The notes under the pieces: generated by a model
Database searches by the model: none
Told to the model about the DNA's origin: nothing
The model's input: only the letters and a program-made list of their open reading frames with translations
Assembly: GCA_039654915.1 (NCBI GenBank)
Contig: CM077594.1
Coordinates: 10,630,001 to 10,694,000, forward strand
DNA: 64,000 bases
From: Aquilaria yunnanensis
Taxonomy: Eukaryota; Streptophyta; Magnoliopsida; Malvales; Thymelaeaceae
Direction of reading: 5' to 3'
Position numbers and translations under genes: made by a program
Shown: positions 35,519 to 47,329 of the stretch, piece after piece
How positions within the stretch are numbered: the first letter of the stretch is position 1
How the letters are laid out: each line of letters begins with the position of its first letter

Positions 35519-36494
35519 GTTTTGCGTTTAGATGATTTGTTACTCCAATCATGTGGTATATTAGTTTAATAAAGTATCAGTTTGTTAGTGTATTAGTTTG
35601 TTTTTTTGTTTGTTTTTTTGGTCAATCTCCTTTAGGTTGTAGGCTTAGTTACTAAATTTTTTTTGGTTATTTATTTTTCAATATCATGATAATTGAAAAA
35701 TGTGCAAGGTCTATAATTGTGCCAAATGTCTCTTGCTCCTCAGTATTACATTTCTGTAGTAAACATTGTACGTCTTGCAGTAAATGAAAATGATCCATAA
35801 ATTATGTTTTTCAGGTTTCTTATCACCTTGAACCTTTTTTTCCACTTACTTTTTCTTCGAATGTATGGAAAAAAATAAGTCATAAGATAAAACTAAGGGA
35901 TCAAGTTAGTATAAATATGTGATTTCAAAGGCTAATAGCACAACTTTTGCCTTAATATTTCGTAAAGGCACACACATTTGTCGTCCGCGGTTCCGCCTAT
36001 CTGCAGTGTAAATAATTATCTCAAATTCCAATGAAGTCGTTCAATTACTCAAATTTTCTTCCAAAAAACTCATTTTTAACAATTAATATTATATATAGCA
36101 TGATTTTTATATGTTTGATTATTTACTCTTATTTTAAATATTTGTGTATGTATCAAAATTTTAAATATCATATCAGATTGTTATATTACTAATTAACCCC
36201 TATCCCTTCTACCAATTGAACTTTATGAGAATGATGAATTGTACAATTTTTCTAACGGTAAGATACAATACCAGTTTTGGTTACTACCTTAGATGTAGCA
36301 ATTTTGAATAATTTAGGCATATATACAAATACGAAAATCAAATACATATAAATATAATATATCAACATATAAAACGCGCCAATATTAAACTATGAAGTGT
36401 ATGTTATATGTATGCAGATTAATTAAGAGTTTTTCCCATACAAATATTCTAATATATATAATAAAATTTTACTTTTATTGCACAAAAGAAGAAC
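35519..36494. other. Intergenic, nothing recognised
   Basis: This is AT-rich sequence without a supported gene, RNA or repeat boundary. Confidence 0.35.
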
Positions 36495-38066
36495 AGAAAA
36501 TTATAATTTCCTCCATGATGTTTATTTAAACAATGCTTACTTCCCTTTATTTTAGAAATCTCTTAAAAGCTCCATGAGGCTAAGGTTTTAAGAAATCTAC
36601 GCTTACCCTTACAATCTCTTTTGAATATTAAAACCAATGAATTAATTACACTTTGAGACCCTAACTCTCGTTCTTGTTTAAATGTTCTCTTTAACATATA
36701 AATTGTTTCATTGATTTTTTTTCTAAATAATATAATATAATATAATACATTCATATATACATACATATTCTATTTCAAATTACCACCTCCCATTTATTTT
36801 TTTCTCATGATTTTTTTATTTATTTTTAGTTGTATGTATCATTTTTATCTTTATATTTTTTAATATTTTAAAATATCTTTAATGAGGATATCTTTTTTAT
36901 TCCAAAATTTGATTGTATTTATTTATTTATTTGTTTTATTTGTTTTTAAAGGCTTTACTAGCATCATCGTCATTTTTTTCCCAAAACTATTATGATAACT
37001 ATTAAATGTAAAATTGATGAAATGATAAGACTTATATTTACAATAATATGAAAACTTCAAAATCACTTTCATTTCAATTAATATGTAATTTGTCATTTTT
37101 TTGTAATTATAGTCTTATATATTTATTCATTAATTAATTATTTTGTAAAAAGGTCTCATTTAACAAAATGCTTATTGATTGTTTATCAATTTCTCAGGTA
37201 CTCAAATGATTTTTAGTCATAATTCTTCAACTTTATCTATGATGTTGAGTGAAATTGAAATTGCTAAGAGATTACTATCTTTTGGGTTACAATTCACCAA
37301 CCCTTTGTATTTATATTCTTTTAGAAAGACTTCTTTGTTAGTAATCTTGCCCAAGAGATTGTGCTATTCAATAAATGACACCGCTTTTTGTTGTATTCTT
37401 TCTTTTAGCTATCACAATTACTCCAAGGGCTAGTGCCTTTTTTAGTGAATGAAATCGGGAAATATTTTTCTAAATGAGAGCTTCTTAAAAAATAATCAAT
37501 CAATAAATATATAAAACTAAAATTACAATAAAATGACTAAATGTTCCATTCACTTGAACAAAGAAAATTTTAAAGTTTCCATATTATTATAAAATGAGAT
37601 TTATCATTTCATTAGCTTTTGTTTTAATAATTATTATTACAAGTTTTGAAAAAAGTGAAGGGAATAAAAAGTAATAACCAATTTTAAAAACCAAAATGAA
37701 ATTATTAATTAAATGTGATTAAAAATTTAAAATATAAAAAAGTACATATAAATAATGAAAAGTAAATAAAAAATGAGTCATAAAAAAAATAAGGCAAGAA
37801 AAAAGGAACAATGCATGTAAATATATTAAGCCATTTGAAAAAAAAAAAGTAGTGAAGCAATTTATATGTTAAGGAGAAACTTAAAAGAAAATTAAAGTTG
37901 GGCTCTCAAAGTGTAATTAATCCGTTGATTTTAAATTTCAAAAGAGACAGTAAATGGATGAATATGAGTTTATTAAAACCTCAGGGGCTTTTAAGATGTT
38001 TTTAAAACAAGAGGGAGTAAAGTGTAATTTAGGGTAAACATCAGGGAGCAAAATGTAATTCACCTA
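36495..38066. mobile_element. Long-TIR Mutator-like element related to the MITE at 38412
   Basis: The arms at about 36495-36735 and 37830-38066 are inverted repeats. They share TCCNTGATGTTTA, TCTTAAAAGC, TCTCTTTTGAA, GAATTAATTACACTTTGAGA and CTTAACATATAAATTG. The arms are about 230 bp and diverged. The outer end reads GAATTACATTTTGCTCCCTG, close to the termini of the 454-bp MITE nearby. A 9-bp flank (TAAAGAATA on the right, AAAGAAGAA on the left) agrees only in part. The interior (36740-37830) has a short frame without a domain. Confidence 0.65.
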
Positions 38067-38411
38067 AAGAATAAAAGCAAAAGTTTTTTTTTTTTCAAAT
38101 CAGCAAATGTTTGTGATAAAATTAATCAAATACACATACTTATAATATATTTCATCTAAAAATATCAAAAACTGAAAAAATAAAAAAAAAACATTGTTTG
38201 ACCAGTACCAAGATGATATGATCCGTACTACACCCAGCTGGTATACCCCAGTATTAAGGACAACCATGATCTCAGCTGTTTTGCATCATTTTTGCATTAG
38301 TACAAATACATATTGCCCGTACTAGCCTGTATGATATAGTATTTAAAACTATGGTATGTATAAAAAAAAAAAAGTTGTGCATTCATAGTCTAGACCCCAT
38401 AATAAAATGAT
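38067..38411. other. Short intergenic stretch
   Basis: It contains words similar to the GGTAT-rich stretch at 32.9-33.9 kb and an A-run. No gene was found. Confidence 0.35.
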
Positions 38412-38865
38412 GGGATAATTACAATTTGCCCCTCCGAGGTTTAGGTGAAATTACACTGTACCCATCATATTTAGAAAATATACACTTTTCTCTCCTGTCT
38501 TTTCAATACAGTCCAATAACAATTACTGAAATCCTAATTTAGATTGTACGATTTTCATATTCAAAAAATTTCAATATGCATATTATTTTTTTATAATTAA
38601 TTGACATTTAAAAAATATTGTTTTAAAAACTGAAAGAAATGCAAAAAAAAAAAAAAAACTGATAATTTAAAATATCTATTAATGAGAACAAATTATCATA
38701 CAAATTGAAATTATTGGAAGATGATTACCGTAATATCTAAATTAAGATTTCAGAATTTACTGTCGGATAGTATTAAAAAGGTAGAGGTAGAGTGTATATT
38801 TCTAAAATAGGAGGGAATAAAGTGTAATTTCATCTAAATCTCAGGAGGTAAATTGTAATTATCCC
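38412..38865. mobile_element. 454-bp MITE, GGGATAATTAC family, intact copy
   Basis: It starts GGGATAATTACAATTTGCC and ends with the inverse, GGTAAATTGTAATTATCCC. The arms pair over about 100 bp. The 9-bp flanks TAAAATGAT (38403-38411) and TAATATGAT (38866-38874) differ at one base, consistent with an older Mutator-like insertion. A second copy of nearly the same length is split at 41313-44209. Confidence 0.85.
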
Positions 38866-38889
38866 TAATATGATTAACATATTAAAAAA

Positions 38890-40536
38890 GGGTAAAATTC
38901 AAATTTGGTCCCTTAACTATTCGGTTTGTCCTAAAATGGTTCCTTAACTTTAAAAGTGATTATTAGAGTCCCTTAACTTAAGCAACGTATCCAATTTGAG
39001 TCCCATCCATTATTTCAGGCATTATTTTTAACGGAAAATGCATAAGTGGCACTTAATAACCCCTGCTTTGTCCCACAATGCCACGTGGCATCCTCTTTCA
39101 TGACAATAAGTAATAAAACTGAGAGTATAATAAATCTTAGACTAGAATTGACAAAATATATAATTTTAGGGACTTAAAGGGTTAATTAACCCAATCTTCT
39201 CTAATCTTCTCTTCTCAACGAGTGTCGCCGCCACCATCTTGCCGCCGCCCCGCCGCTCCTGTTGCTCTATGCTGTTTCGATCTCACATCTCGACCTGTGC
39301 CACTGCTGCCTTTACCCGTACAAGCTTTAACTCAGCCTCACCCATGAGATCAATCTACCTACAGGAATAATAAACGACGCGAGCAGAAGAACAAGAATCT
39401 AGCAGAGAAGAATCAAAAACAAAAAAAATGAAGGCAAATTAAGCAAAGAAAAATCCAACTACAATTATATAGAAATTGTCTCGCTTGACCTTGGGAATCT
39501 CGAGTTTAGATCGAACAGTGAGATTTCTGGGAATGGTGGCAGCAAGTCGGATGGTGTGAACAGCAGGGAATCGTGCATACGCTGCAAACGGCAGCAATTT
39601 GACGCTCCGATTGATAATCTCCATTCCCGATTTGAAGGCGGCGTTGACAAAGGCGTTCTATTTCAGAGAGGAAACGACAACCATGGTTCGCGCGGGAAGG
39701 AGAGAGGAATCAGAGATTCGTCAGGAAACAACGGCCATGGCTCCAATTGACCAATTCACAATGAGGGAGATGGAGGTGGCCATGGCTCCGATTGACTGAT
39801 TCATAAAGAGGGAGCAGGAAGCGGAGAGGGAAGAGGAGAGAGGAGACGGAGATGAGGGAGGAAGGAGGAGGGAGAAAGGAAGAGGGCGACGGAGGAGAAC
39901 GAAGTCCCAATAGCGGAGATGCTGCAGAATTCGTCGCGAGCTTGAAGAAGAGGAAATCAGGCTAGGGTTTCAGATGGGTCTGAGAGCAGAGAGCACATAG
40001 AGAGCAGTGAGAAAGACAGAGAGGAACGTTTAATGGCTGAGAAGATAGAATTGCTAAGTTTGGGGTCAAATTTTCTAATGAAGGATCTTACGATGGCAAA
40101 TTTAGGCAGGAAGCCGCGGACTGCATTGTTCCAATCTCCGCCATCTACACGGACTGAATTTTGAGAGACAAAGAAAACCGTGCACCAAAGACAGAGGAGA
40201 AGACCGATCAGATCTCGTTAGAATTGGGGAAGATGATGGAGTTTGGGTTATTTGTGTTTTAAGTCCCCAAGATCATAATTTGCATCAGTTTGAGTCTGAA
40301 TTTTCATTTATATATAATATGATCACCCATTTTTAGTTAAAGAGGAAGCCACGTGGCAGTGTATGTGCCACTTATGCCACATAAGGAAATTCCATCCAAC
40401 CTAACGTCTGAATTGATGGTAGAGACCAAAATTAGACACACTGGATGAGTAAGGGGACTCCAATAGTCACTTTTGAAGATAAGGGACCATTTTAGGACAA
40501 ACATAAAAGTTAAGGGACCGTGCATGAATTTTACCC
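38890..40536. mobile_element. Mutator-like non-autonomous element, GGGTAAAATCC family, copy B
   Basis: It starts GGGTAAAATTC and ends GAATTTTACCC, with a perfect 10-bp duplication TATTAAAAAA (38880-38889 and 40537-40546). The arms share with copy A (3386-4454) the sequence CAAATTTGGTCCC, a gap, TTAAGGGAC, and the subterminal GCCACGTGGCA palindrome (at about 39079-39089 and 40350-40360). The GC-rich core (39200-40240) is unlike that of copy A. It has several short open frames without domains. Confidence 0.88.
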
Positions 40537-40546
40537 TATTAAAAAA

Positions 40547-41312
40547 TTCTGTCCCGAAACGAATGTCACAAACTGTTCTAATTTCCTCAAACAAATTATG
40601 CACTCTATCAGCCCCAAAAACACACATTTAAATTTTTTTTTTCCAAAATTAATGTGTGTGTCTATATATGTATACACCATCACAAACCAGAGGAAAATAC
40701 ATAAAATCTGATAATGTGACACAATGTCGTTAATCTGTAATAAAATATAAAAGTTTCATCAATTTTTTGATGAAAGAAGTAAATTACTAACGCAACTAAA
40801 AGTATAGTTGTATGTAGAACAAAGTGGATAAAGCGTGAGAGAGCACATCCATAGTCTTTAACCTATAATTAGTTCTGTTCTCGCTCCTAACTTGAAATTT
40901 GCTTGTAGTATATCCTCGACCCAAAATGTTTCATATTTTTGTCCTTGATGAAAAATATTAATTGTGACAGAAACTGCCACATTATATAGGATTTCAGGAA
41001 AATGACACTTTTTATCCTTAGCCTTATTCTTTTATCTTAAATGAGACCTCAACTTAAGTTTTCACGCAAAAATATTTTTTCTTGGAAACAAATTTTTATT
41101 CAAACTTTTAAGAAAGACTATTTAAGAACCAATAATTTATAAAAATTATTAATCCATCAGTAACATTTTTTTAAGTATTGTAATAAGATTCAAAATAATT
41201 AAATGAATAAATGTAGTCATATTTTTTCCTAGGTTTTGAAAATTGCTAAAGTGATTTAGCTAAATGTCTATAGAAAATGATTAATTAAGTAAACAATTTA
41301 GTGTTAAATATA
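40547..41312. other. Intergenic, nothing recognised
   Basis: This is AT-rich and has no gene or repeat that I can support. Confidence 0.35.
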
Positions 41313-41456
41313 GGGTTAATTACAATTTTACCCTATGAGATTTAGATGAAATTACACTTTACCTTGCTCTATTTAAAAAATATACACTTTACTCCTAACC
41401 TTTTTAACATAGTCCAATAGCAAATTTTGAAATCTTAATTTAGACTGTACGGGTAT

Positions 41457-43896
41457 TGTTGGCACCCAATTTCGTCCGACCATTAAAAAAATTAAACTAA
41501 AAAAAAATTAATTAAAAAAAAATATATATATATTTTATTATTATTGTTATTACTGAAAAATTTTAATTAAGTTAATTAGTTTAAAATACATTTTTGTTTT
41601 GTCAGAATTTAATTTAAAATGATATATGTGTGTATATGTTTGAAAGAAAAAAGAAAACTCCATAAAAATGAAAAAATTAAAAAAGTTTGAGGTAAAAGTA
41701 CCAAAATTGAGAAGTTTCGGGAAAAATTGACAAAATTTGAAAATTCCAGGAGCATTTGGTAGTTTGTCACATTAATTTGGGGCCAGCATAACCGTTCTGG
41801 CCCAAATTAACAGAAAACGACAAAATTGTCAAAATCGGAAGCTTCTGAAACTTATCCAGAGGATAAGAAACGTAAAGGACTAAAACTGTCATTTCACCAA
41901 TTTAAGAGATAAGTTTTTATTTTTATTATTATTTAATAATCAACAGTTCGGCCAGACTTCCTCTATAAATAGGGGTTCAAATTTGAGGCTGAAGACAGAA
42001 AAAAAATATAAAGAAAGCCTAGAGCTCCGTTTTAAAAAAAAGAAACAATTACAGCCTTAGTCCCTGTCCTCTCCTCTCTCTTCCTAGAAAACCAAAAAAT
42101 GTTCCTTCGTACGCTTTGGCCATCCTCTCCGTTCGCCGTTTTCTCCCGTGCGTTCTTTCTCTCTCCTCTGTTTTCTCTGTCCCGCACCATCGCCACCGTC
42201 GCGCCCCTCCGCCGTGCTCGCGCCACCGTCGCGCCCCCCCCCCCAGCCGTGTCGCCCGTCGCCATCCACGCCGTCCACGCCGACCGCCGTCGCTCCTTTT
42301 CCTTCCTTCCCCCCGCCGGACACCGCTGCCATCGCCCTGCCCCGCCGCCGTCTCCCTGCCCTGCCCTGCCGCCGTCGCCCTGCCCCGCCGCCGTAGCATC
42401 CCCTACCTCAGCCCCCCCTGCTCGCCCGCCTCGCGTCGTCGCTCGCGTTTCTTGTTTCCGTCAAATTCAAAATTTTAGTTCTATGGGTAAAACTCCCTTT
42501 TAGTCCTCTATCTTTTCAATTTATTTCACTTTGGTCACTAACCTTTTATTTTGATCTTACAGAATTAATTACTAACTCTTTTAATTTTTACTTGTTTATT
42601 TATTTGTTTATTATTGTTATTATTACTAACCCCTTTTTTTTATTATTGTTATTAACTCACTAACTTACTAACTTTACTAACCTTTTATTATTATTATTGT
42701 TACTAATTTACTAACCTTTTATTATTGTTATTATCATTATTAACATCTAACTTTTCTAACTTTTGCTAACTTTTATAATTCATGGAAGGTTATACCTCCT
42801 ATTTATTTATTTTTTTTAAGTGGATGGTCAAAAAGCCCCACTTTATTTATTTATTTATTATCTTTTAATATTCCTTTATATGTTTACATGTGTTATTTTA
42901 TGCATTTTTTTTTTATGTCTAAACTAAAAAAAGAAAACCTCCCCTTTACTTTACTTTATTTAATTTAATTTTCCTTTATGCCAAAATTTTACTTTATGAT
43001 AAAATTTATTTCACTTATTTAATAATAAATAAAATAAATAAGTAAATAATAACTAATTATAAAATAAAAAAAAGAAGTTTTTATGTGAATAATTAACTTT
43101 CTTCATTTTTAAGGCTGTCAAAAAAATCTTTTTCAAACAAAAATCCCCATCCTTCATTATTTCAAATCTTCATTATTTTGAAACATCAATTTTTATTTTT
43201 CATTTCTTTAAAAAAATTAACCTTTTATTAAAATTATTAAAAAAAATCATAATTAAATAATTCTAAAAATACAACCAAAAAATCAATTCTGTTTTTTTAA
43301 ATATATTTTTAAAGAAATAATAATTAAAAATTCAAGAAAAATAATAAAATAAAAATAAAATCCAATAAAAATTATGACTAAAATTCATTAAATAAACAAT
43401 TAATAAAAAATTTAAACTCCATATCCGGATGATCCGGCAGGATCTACGGTTTGGAAAACATTTTTTTTTTAAATTAAATAAATACAAAGATAAAAATTCA
43501 TATTTTACGATATGGATTAAAATTTTGTCAAATTCCGTGTCCGGGTGACTCGGCAGAGTCCATGGTTCGGAATTAAATCTTCCGTATTCGAGTGACTCGG
43601 TAGAGTCCATGGTTCGGAAGTATCAAATTGTATCCAAATTAATTACTAAAAATCCACATCCGACTAATTAATTTAGTTAAAATTTCTAGTTTGAAAATTA
43701 ACTGAATATTTTTTTAAAGCAAAGCAAAACAAAATTGAAATCAACTAAGGTACCAATTTTTGGGCATTTTAACAAAGTTGTTTTAACGTAACCGTACTCC
43801 CGAATCCCCGAGCTCTCGCAGACCAATTTTAAGGTGACCAATCGACCTAGGTGAAACAGATTGGTGGCGACTCCAGAAAACCCGCACGTTGCCACA
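41457..43896 (+). mobile_element. 2440-bp solo LTR nested in the MITE
   Basis: It starts TGTTGGCACCC and ends GTTGCCACA (TG...CA) with a perfect 5-bp duplication GGTAT (41452-41456 and 43897-43901). A TATA box (CTCTATAAATAGG) lies at 41961. A leader with CT- and CCG-rich stretches (42040-42470) and a C-run at about 42235 follows. Three spaced copies of a TCCGNNTGACTCGGCAGAGTC-like motif lie at 43420-43615. No gag or pol frame exists, so this is one LTR left after recombination. A TGGTGGCGACTCC word lies near the right end. The length and this word would fit a Ty3-type element, but the lineage is inferred. Confidence 0.85.
41961..41972 (+). promoter_or_regulatory. TATA box of the solo LTR
   Basis: TATAAATAGG lies in the middle of the LTR at the expected place for a U3 promoter, followed about 30 bp downstream by the likely start of R. 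Confidence 0.65.
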
Positions 43897-44218
43897 GGTA
43901 TTATCTTCAAGCAATTTCAATCTGTATAGCATTTTTTTTTATAATTAATTGACTTTTAAGAAATACTGTTGTAAAATCTAAAATGAATATAGAAATAAAA
44001 AAACTAATAATTTAAAATGTCCATTCACTGTAAAAAAAATATCATGTAAATTGAAATTATTGGAGGACAGCTACCATAATGTCTCAATTAAGATTTTGGA
44101 AATTACTGTCAGACTGTATTAAAAAGGCAAAGGCAAAGTGTATATTTCTGAAATTGGAGGGACAAAGTGTAATTCCACCTAAACCTTAGGGAAAAATTGT
44201 AATTATCCTTTAAACATT

Positions 44219-44690
44219 CTTTAGTTGAACCTTATGCAGTCAAATAATTTTTATTTAATGAGGTTTAATAAAGATTAAAAAAAAACTCTAGAAAGAAATA
44301 GAAAAACCATCCCTTAGAAACTTGATCTCTACTTCAAAAAGGCCAAAACTTTCTCATTTGTCAATCTGGCTGCCATCTTCATCTATTTAATTTTCGAGCT
44401 TCTCTAACACCATGGGCCACCACTGCTTGGACTAGTGCTGCAACTCAAAGATTAATGTTGTCCAAATAGTTGGGCGTTGCTTGCTTTTGTGTTGTCAAGG
44501 ATCATGAAGTTGCTAGTTCGTAGTCTCGGAGCTACTGGTTTACAATCACGAACCAGTAGCTTTGCTCATGAACCAATAGCTTTACGACCTTTAACCATGT
44601 TACAGTAAGCGACAGCGGGCCATGGGGACATCGCTGGAAGGCTGACAATCCTCGAGCTGTAACTTGCTATTGTTAAACAAGGTTCTTAAT
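44219..44690. other. Intergenic, nothing firmly recognised
   Basis: A short run at 44515-44590 repeats GAACCAGTAGCTTT-like words in both orientations. Otherwise there is no signal. Confidence 0.35.
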
Positions 44691-47320
44691 TTTAAACCCA
44701 TTTTTTACCCACAAGTGTACGTGTAATTTTATGCTAATGGTGAATATAGGTATCATTTCATAGAGATTGTTGATGATTCAAGTAAATTACCAAACTCTTA
44801 ATTAAACCTTTAATCACACTACTTAAAGTTCAAATCCATTAATTTCTATGAAAGTTATGATAATCAAGACTAAAGGTTAAAGGACAATATGAAAGATGAG
44901 TCATAATTCAAGCTATAGCTTAGTAAGAATGAATTAATTTGTACGATTAGGCTATCTTTCTAGGATTTCAGTATTTTATCTTGTTGCCTAAGTTAAGTAA
45001 AAAATGATAATGTTAACTCCTTATTGTGGTATAGGGAATCTAACATCAAAGACCTTTTCTCATAAGACGAATCATTGCTTACCTATAGATTAAAAATGGT
45101 GTTTCTCAAGCACATTCATTTACCTAAGTGGTTTAAAATCAACCTTTTAATGCACCGAATTGGTTAAATGAATACTTTCCATCCTATTTAACCCACTATG
45201 TTACACTCATTATTTCCTATTTCCACTTCAACCCTTTCTTTGTGAAGATTAAATTGAGATTGTAAGCATACATGAAGTGGCCAACCAATACACATGAATC
45301 AAGCAAAGAGCAAGCAACAACTAGAAAGAAACCATCCATAAAATACCTCAATATAACATTAAAGCAACAAGTTTAAAGCGTAATATCCTAGAGAGATAAA
45401 TAGAACTAATTCATAGCTAAATTAAACACACAAATAATGCTAGAGTTCAACAAATCCATGACTAAATACAAAAAAAAAAAAAAAAAGGAAAGAACCAAAG
45501 ATAGCCTTTGTAGCCCAAGTTTCCAAGGCCTCCAAAGATCTCCTTAGTACTCTAAGCTTCCTTCAAGTTGTGTTACAGTTGCTAGAGAATGAAAAAGATG
45601 AAAACTTGGACCTACGTGATGGTAATTATCCAAAATTCCAAGCTACCATTTTTTGTTTCCATCTTCAAGGTTTTTATCTCTTAAGTCTTTCTCTATATCC
45701 ACCAATGAGGTGTGAGTTAAGTGAAAATTAACCCCACTTGAAGATAAGATCAAACTTTTGCTCCAAGTTCCACCAAATGGTTCCCCTATTCTCTTAAGTA
45801 AAGTGTGAAAACACAATGAAGAAAATGTGTTTGTATCATAAAATTGCTACCCACACTAGAATGTAGGGTTTCGGGTGTAGTGAAATTTTGAAACCACTAT
45901 CCGCAAGTACACGGTTGGCTTGTAGATAGGGTGAGTGAGTATCGTTCCCACGAGGATTGATTAAATTAATTGCCAAGTACCACTACTCAAAGTAAACTTT
46001 AGCTAAACAATCAAAGTTGGATGGAAATGTAGGCAACTTAAACAAGTGACTAAACTTAGCTAAATTGAATACTATTAACCTAGAATGCAAGTATGCAATG
46101 TAAACAAAAATTGTAGTTTTTATCAAATTATGAAAGAACACTTCCTATAGGTTTACTACTTGTCTTGATTAGTTGGTGAACTTAAGTGAGTGGATTAATC
46201 TCCGATGTACATTGATAAAGTTATTCAATTAAATTCTTACTTTTCCAAGTGAAAAAATTAATCCCTCTAATCTAAACTTAATAAGGATTTCCATCCGATT
46301 ACAAGCTTAGAAAGAGACATTAGAGCTTAATTTACCTTTACCTAATGACTTAGACTAATTTTCCAATAAGTCCATAGCCATTAAATTCTTCTTCTAGGTC
46401 CAATAGCTTCTAATCTTTTCCAAGACTTTAGAGGCAATTTATAGTGCAACCAATTGTGGCCATCAACTAGCTAACACAACATTAAGCTCAAGAGAAGAAT
46501 AAACATACATTTAGTAGAAAACTAACATCACATAACCACGAATTCATCCAACATAATCAATCCAAATAGCTACATCTATAAAAAGTGTAAAAGAAGACTA
46601 CTCTATAACTAAATAAAACATAATCATGAAAGTAAACATAATAACATCCATGAGAAACTATAAGGAAGATGAAAGAATAAACTCAAGATGGCTAGAAGAT
46701 CTTGAATCCAAAGTCTCCAAGCTAGTCTCTTTGAGCACTCCAAGCAATCTCCAAGATAGCTCCAATGGTGACCAAGAAAAACTAAGAAAAGCTAAGAATA
46801 CTAACTATGGTGGATATGGAAAAACTAGTTCTAAGAAGAAAAGATGAAGCCCCTTTCTTTTTGCTAGGTTCCAGATTCTTCAACCCCTTGGAGGTATCCC
46901 TTTCACTCACCAAACCAATTGGATAGAAATCCTTGGTCAATAGTAAGCTTGAGTTCAAATTAGAGGTAGGTGACCACTTTCCCGGGTGCTTGGGCGCCTA
47001 GGCCTCCAGGCTCGATGGTGCTTAGGCGCCTAGGCCTTCAGGCTTGCAGGTGCTTGGGGCCTAGGCCTCGGCCAGCGCCTAGGTCTCCAGGGTGCATTTT
47101 TTCAGGCAGTAAGCTTTTGAACTGTGGCGCCTAGGCCTCGCTCTTGGGGCCTAGGCCTCACAGTTATAATTTCCCTTGACTTTTGCATTTTTGTTTTTCG
47201 TTCCACTCGTCCCGGTACCATTCCAATGCTACGGTTCGCTTCTCTAACCTATAAAATGAAGGATCAAAGAAAGAATCGGCTAAAATTATTGAGTGGTAAG
47301 GTATAAAATTGTGGTTAAAG
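44691..47320. repeat. Two diverged direct copies of an unknown dispersed repeat
   Basis: The blocks at about 44691-45870 and 45875-47320 share an order of features. Each opens with a CGCAAGTACACG / CACAAGTGTACG word, then has a TATCGTTCCCACGAGGATTG / TATCATTTCATAGAGATTG-like phrase. Each ends with a run of TCCAAG words (AGTTTCCAAGGCCTCCAAAG and AGTCTCCAAGCTAGTCTC). Similar phrases are common in plant LTR-element non-coding regions, but neither a protein frame nor LTR ends were found here. Confidence 0.4.
46985..47165. repeat. Cluster of CGCCTAGGCCT motifs
   Basis: In 180 bp, six copies of a palindromic word centred on CCTAGG (GGCGCCTAGGCCTCC and variants) occur at irregular spacing, in a GC-rich island inside AT-rich DNA. 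Confidence 0.8.
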
Positions 47321-47329
47321 TTGATAAAA

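Larger units (their letters stand above)
41313..44209. mobile_element. Second copy of the GGGATAATTAC MITE, split by a solo LTR
   Basis: The left part (41313-41456) and right part (43902-44209) together make 452 bp and align by eye from end to end with the intact copy at 38412-38865 (454 bp). Outer flanks TTAAATATA (41304-41312) and TTAAACATT (44210-44218) agree at 7 of 9 positions. The break is occupied by the solo LTR at 41457-43896, so the order of insertion is certain. Confidence 0.88.

Noticed and set aside
42099..42503. Ala/Pro/Arg-rich frames of up to 134 codons on both strands
   Set aside because: They lie in the GC-rich leader of the solo LTR. All frames are open and there is no domain.
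46626..46847. 73-codon charged frame
   Set aside because: It is short and has no domain. It sits in a dispersed repeat with a diverged non-coding counterpart at 45.5 kb.
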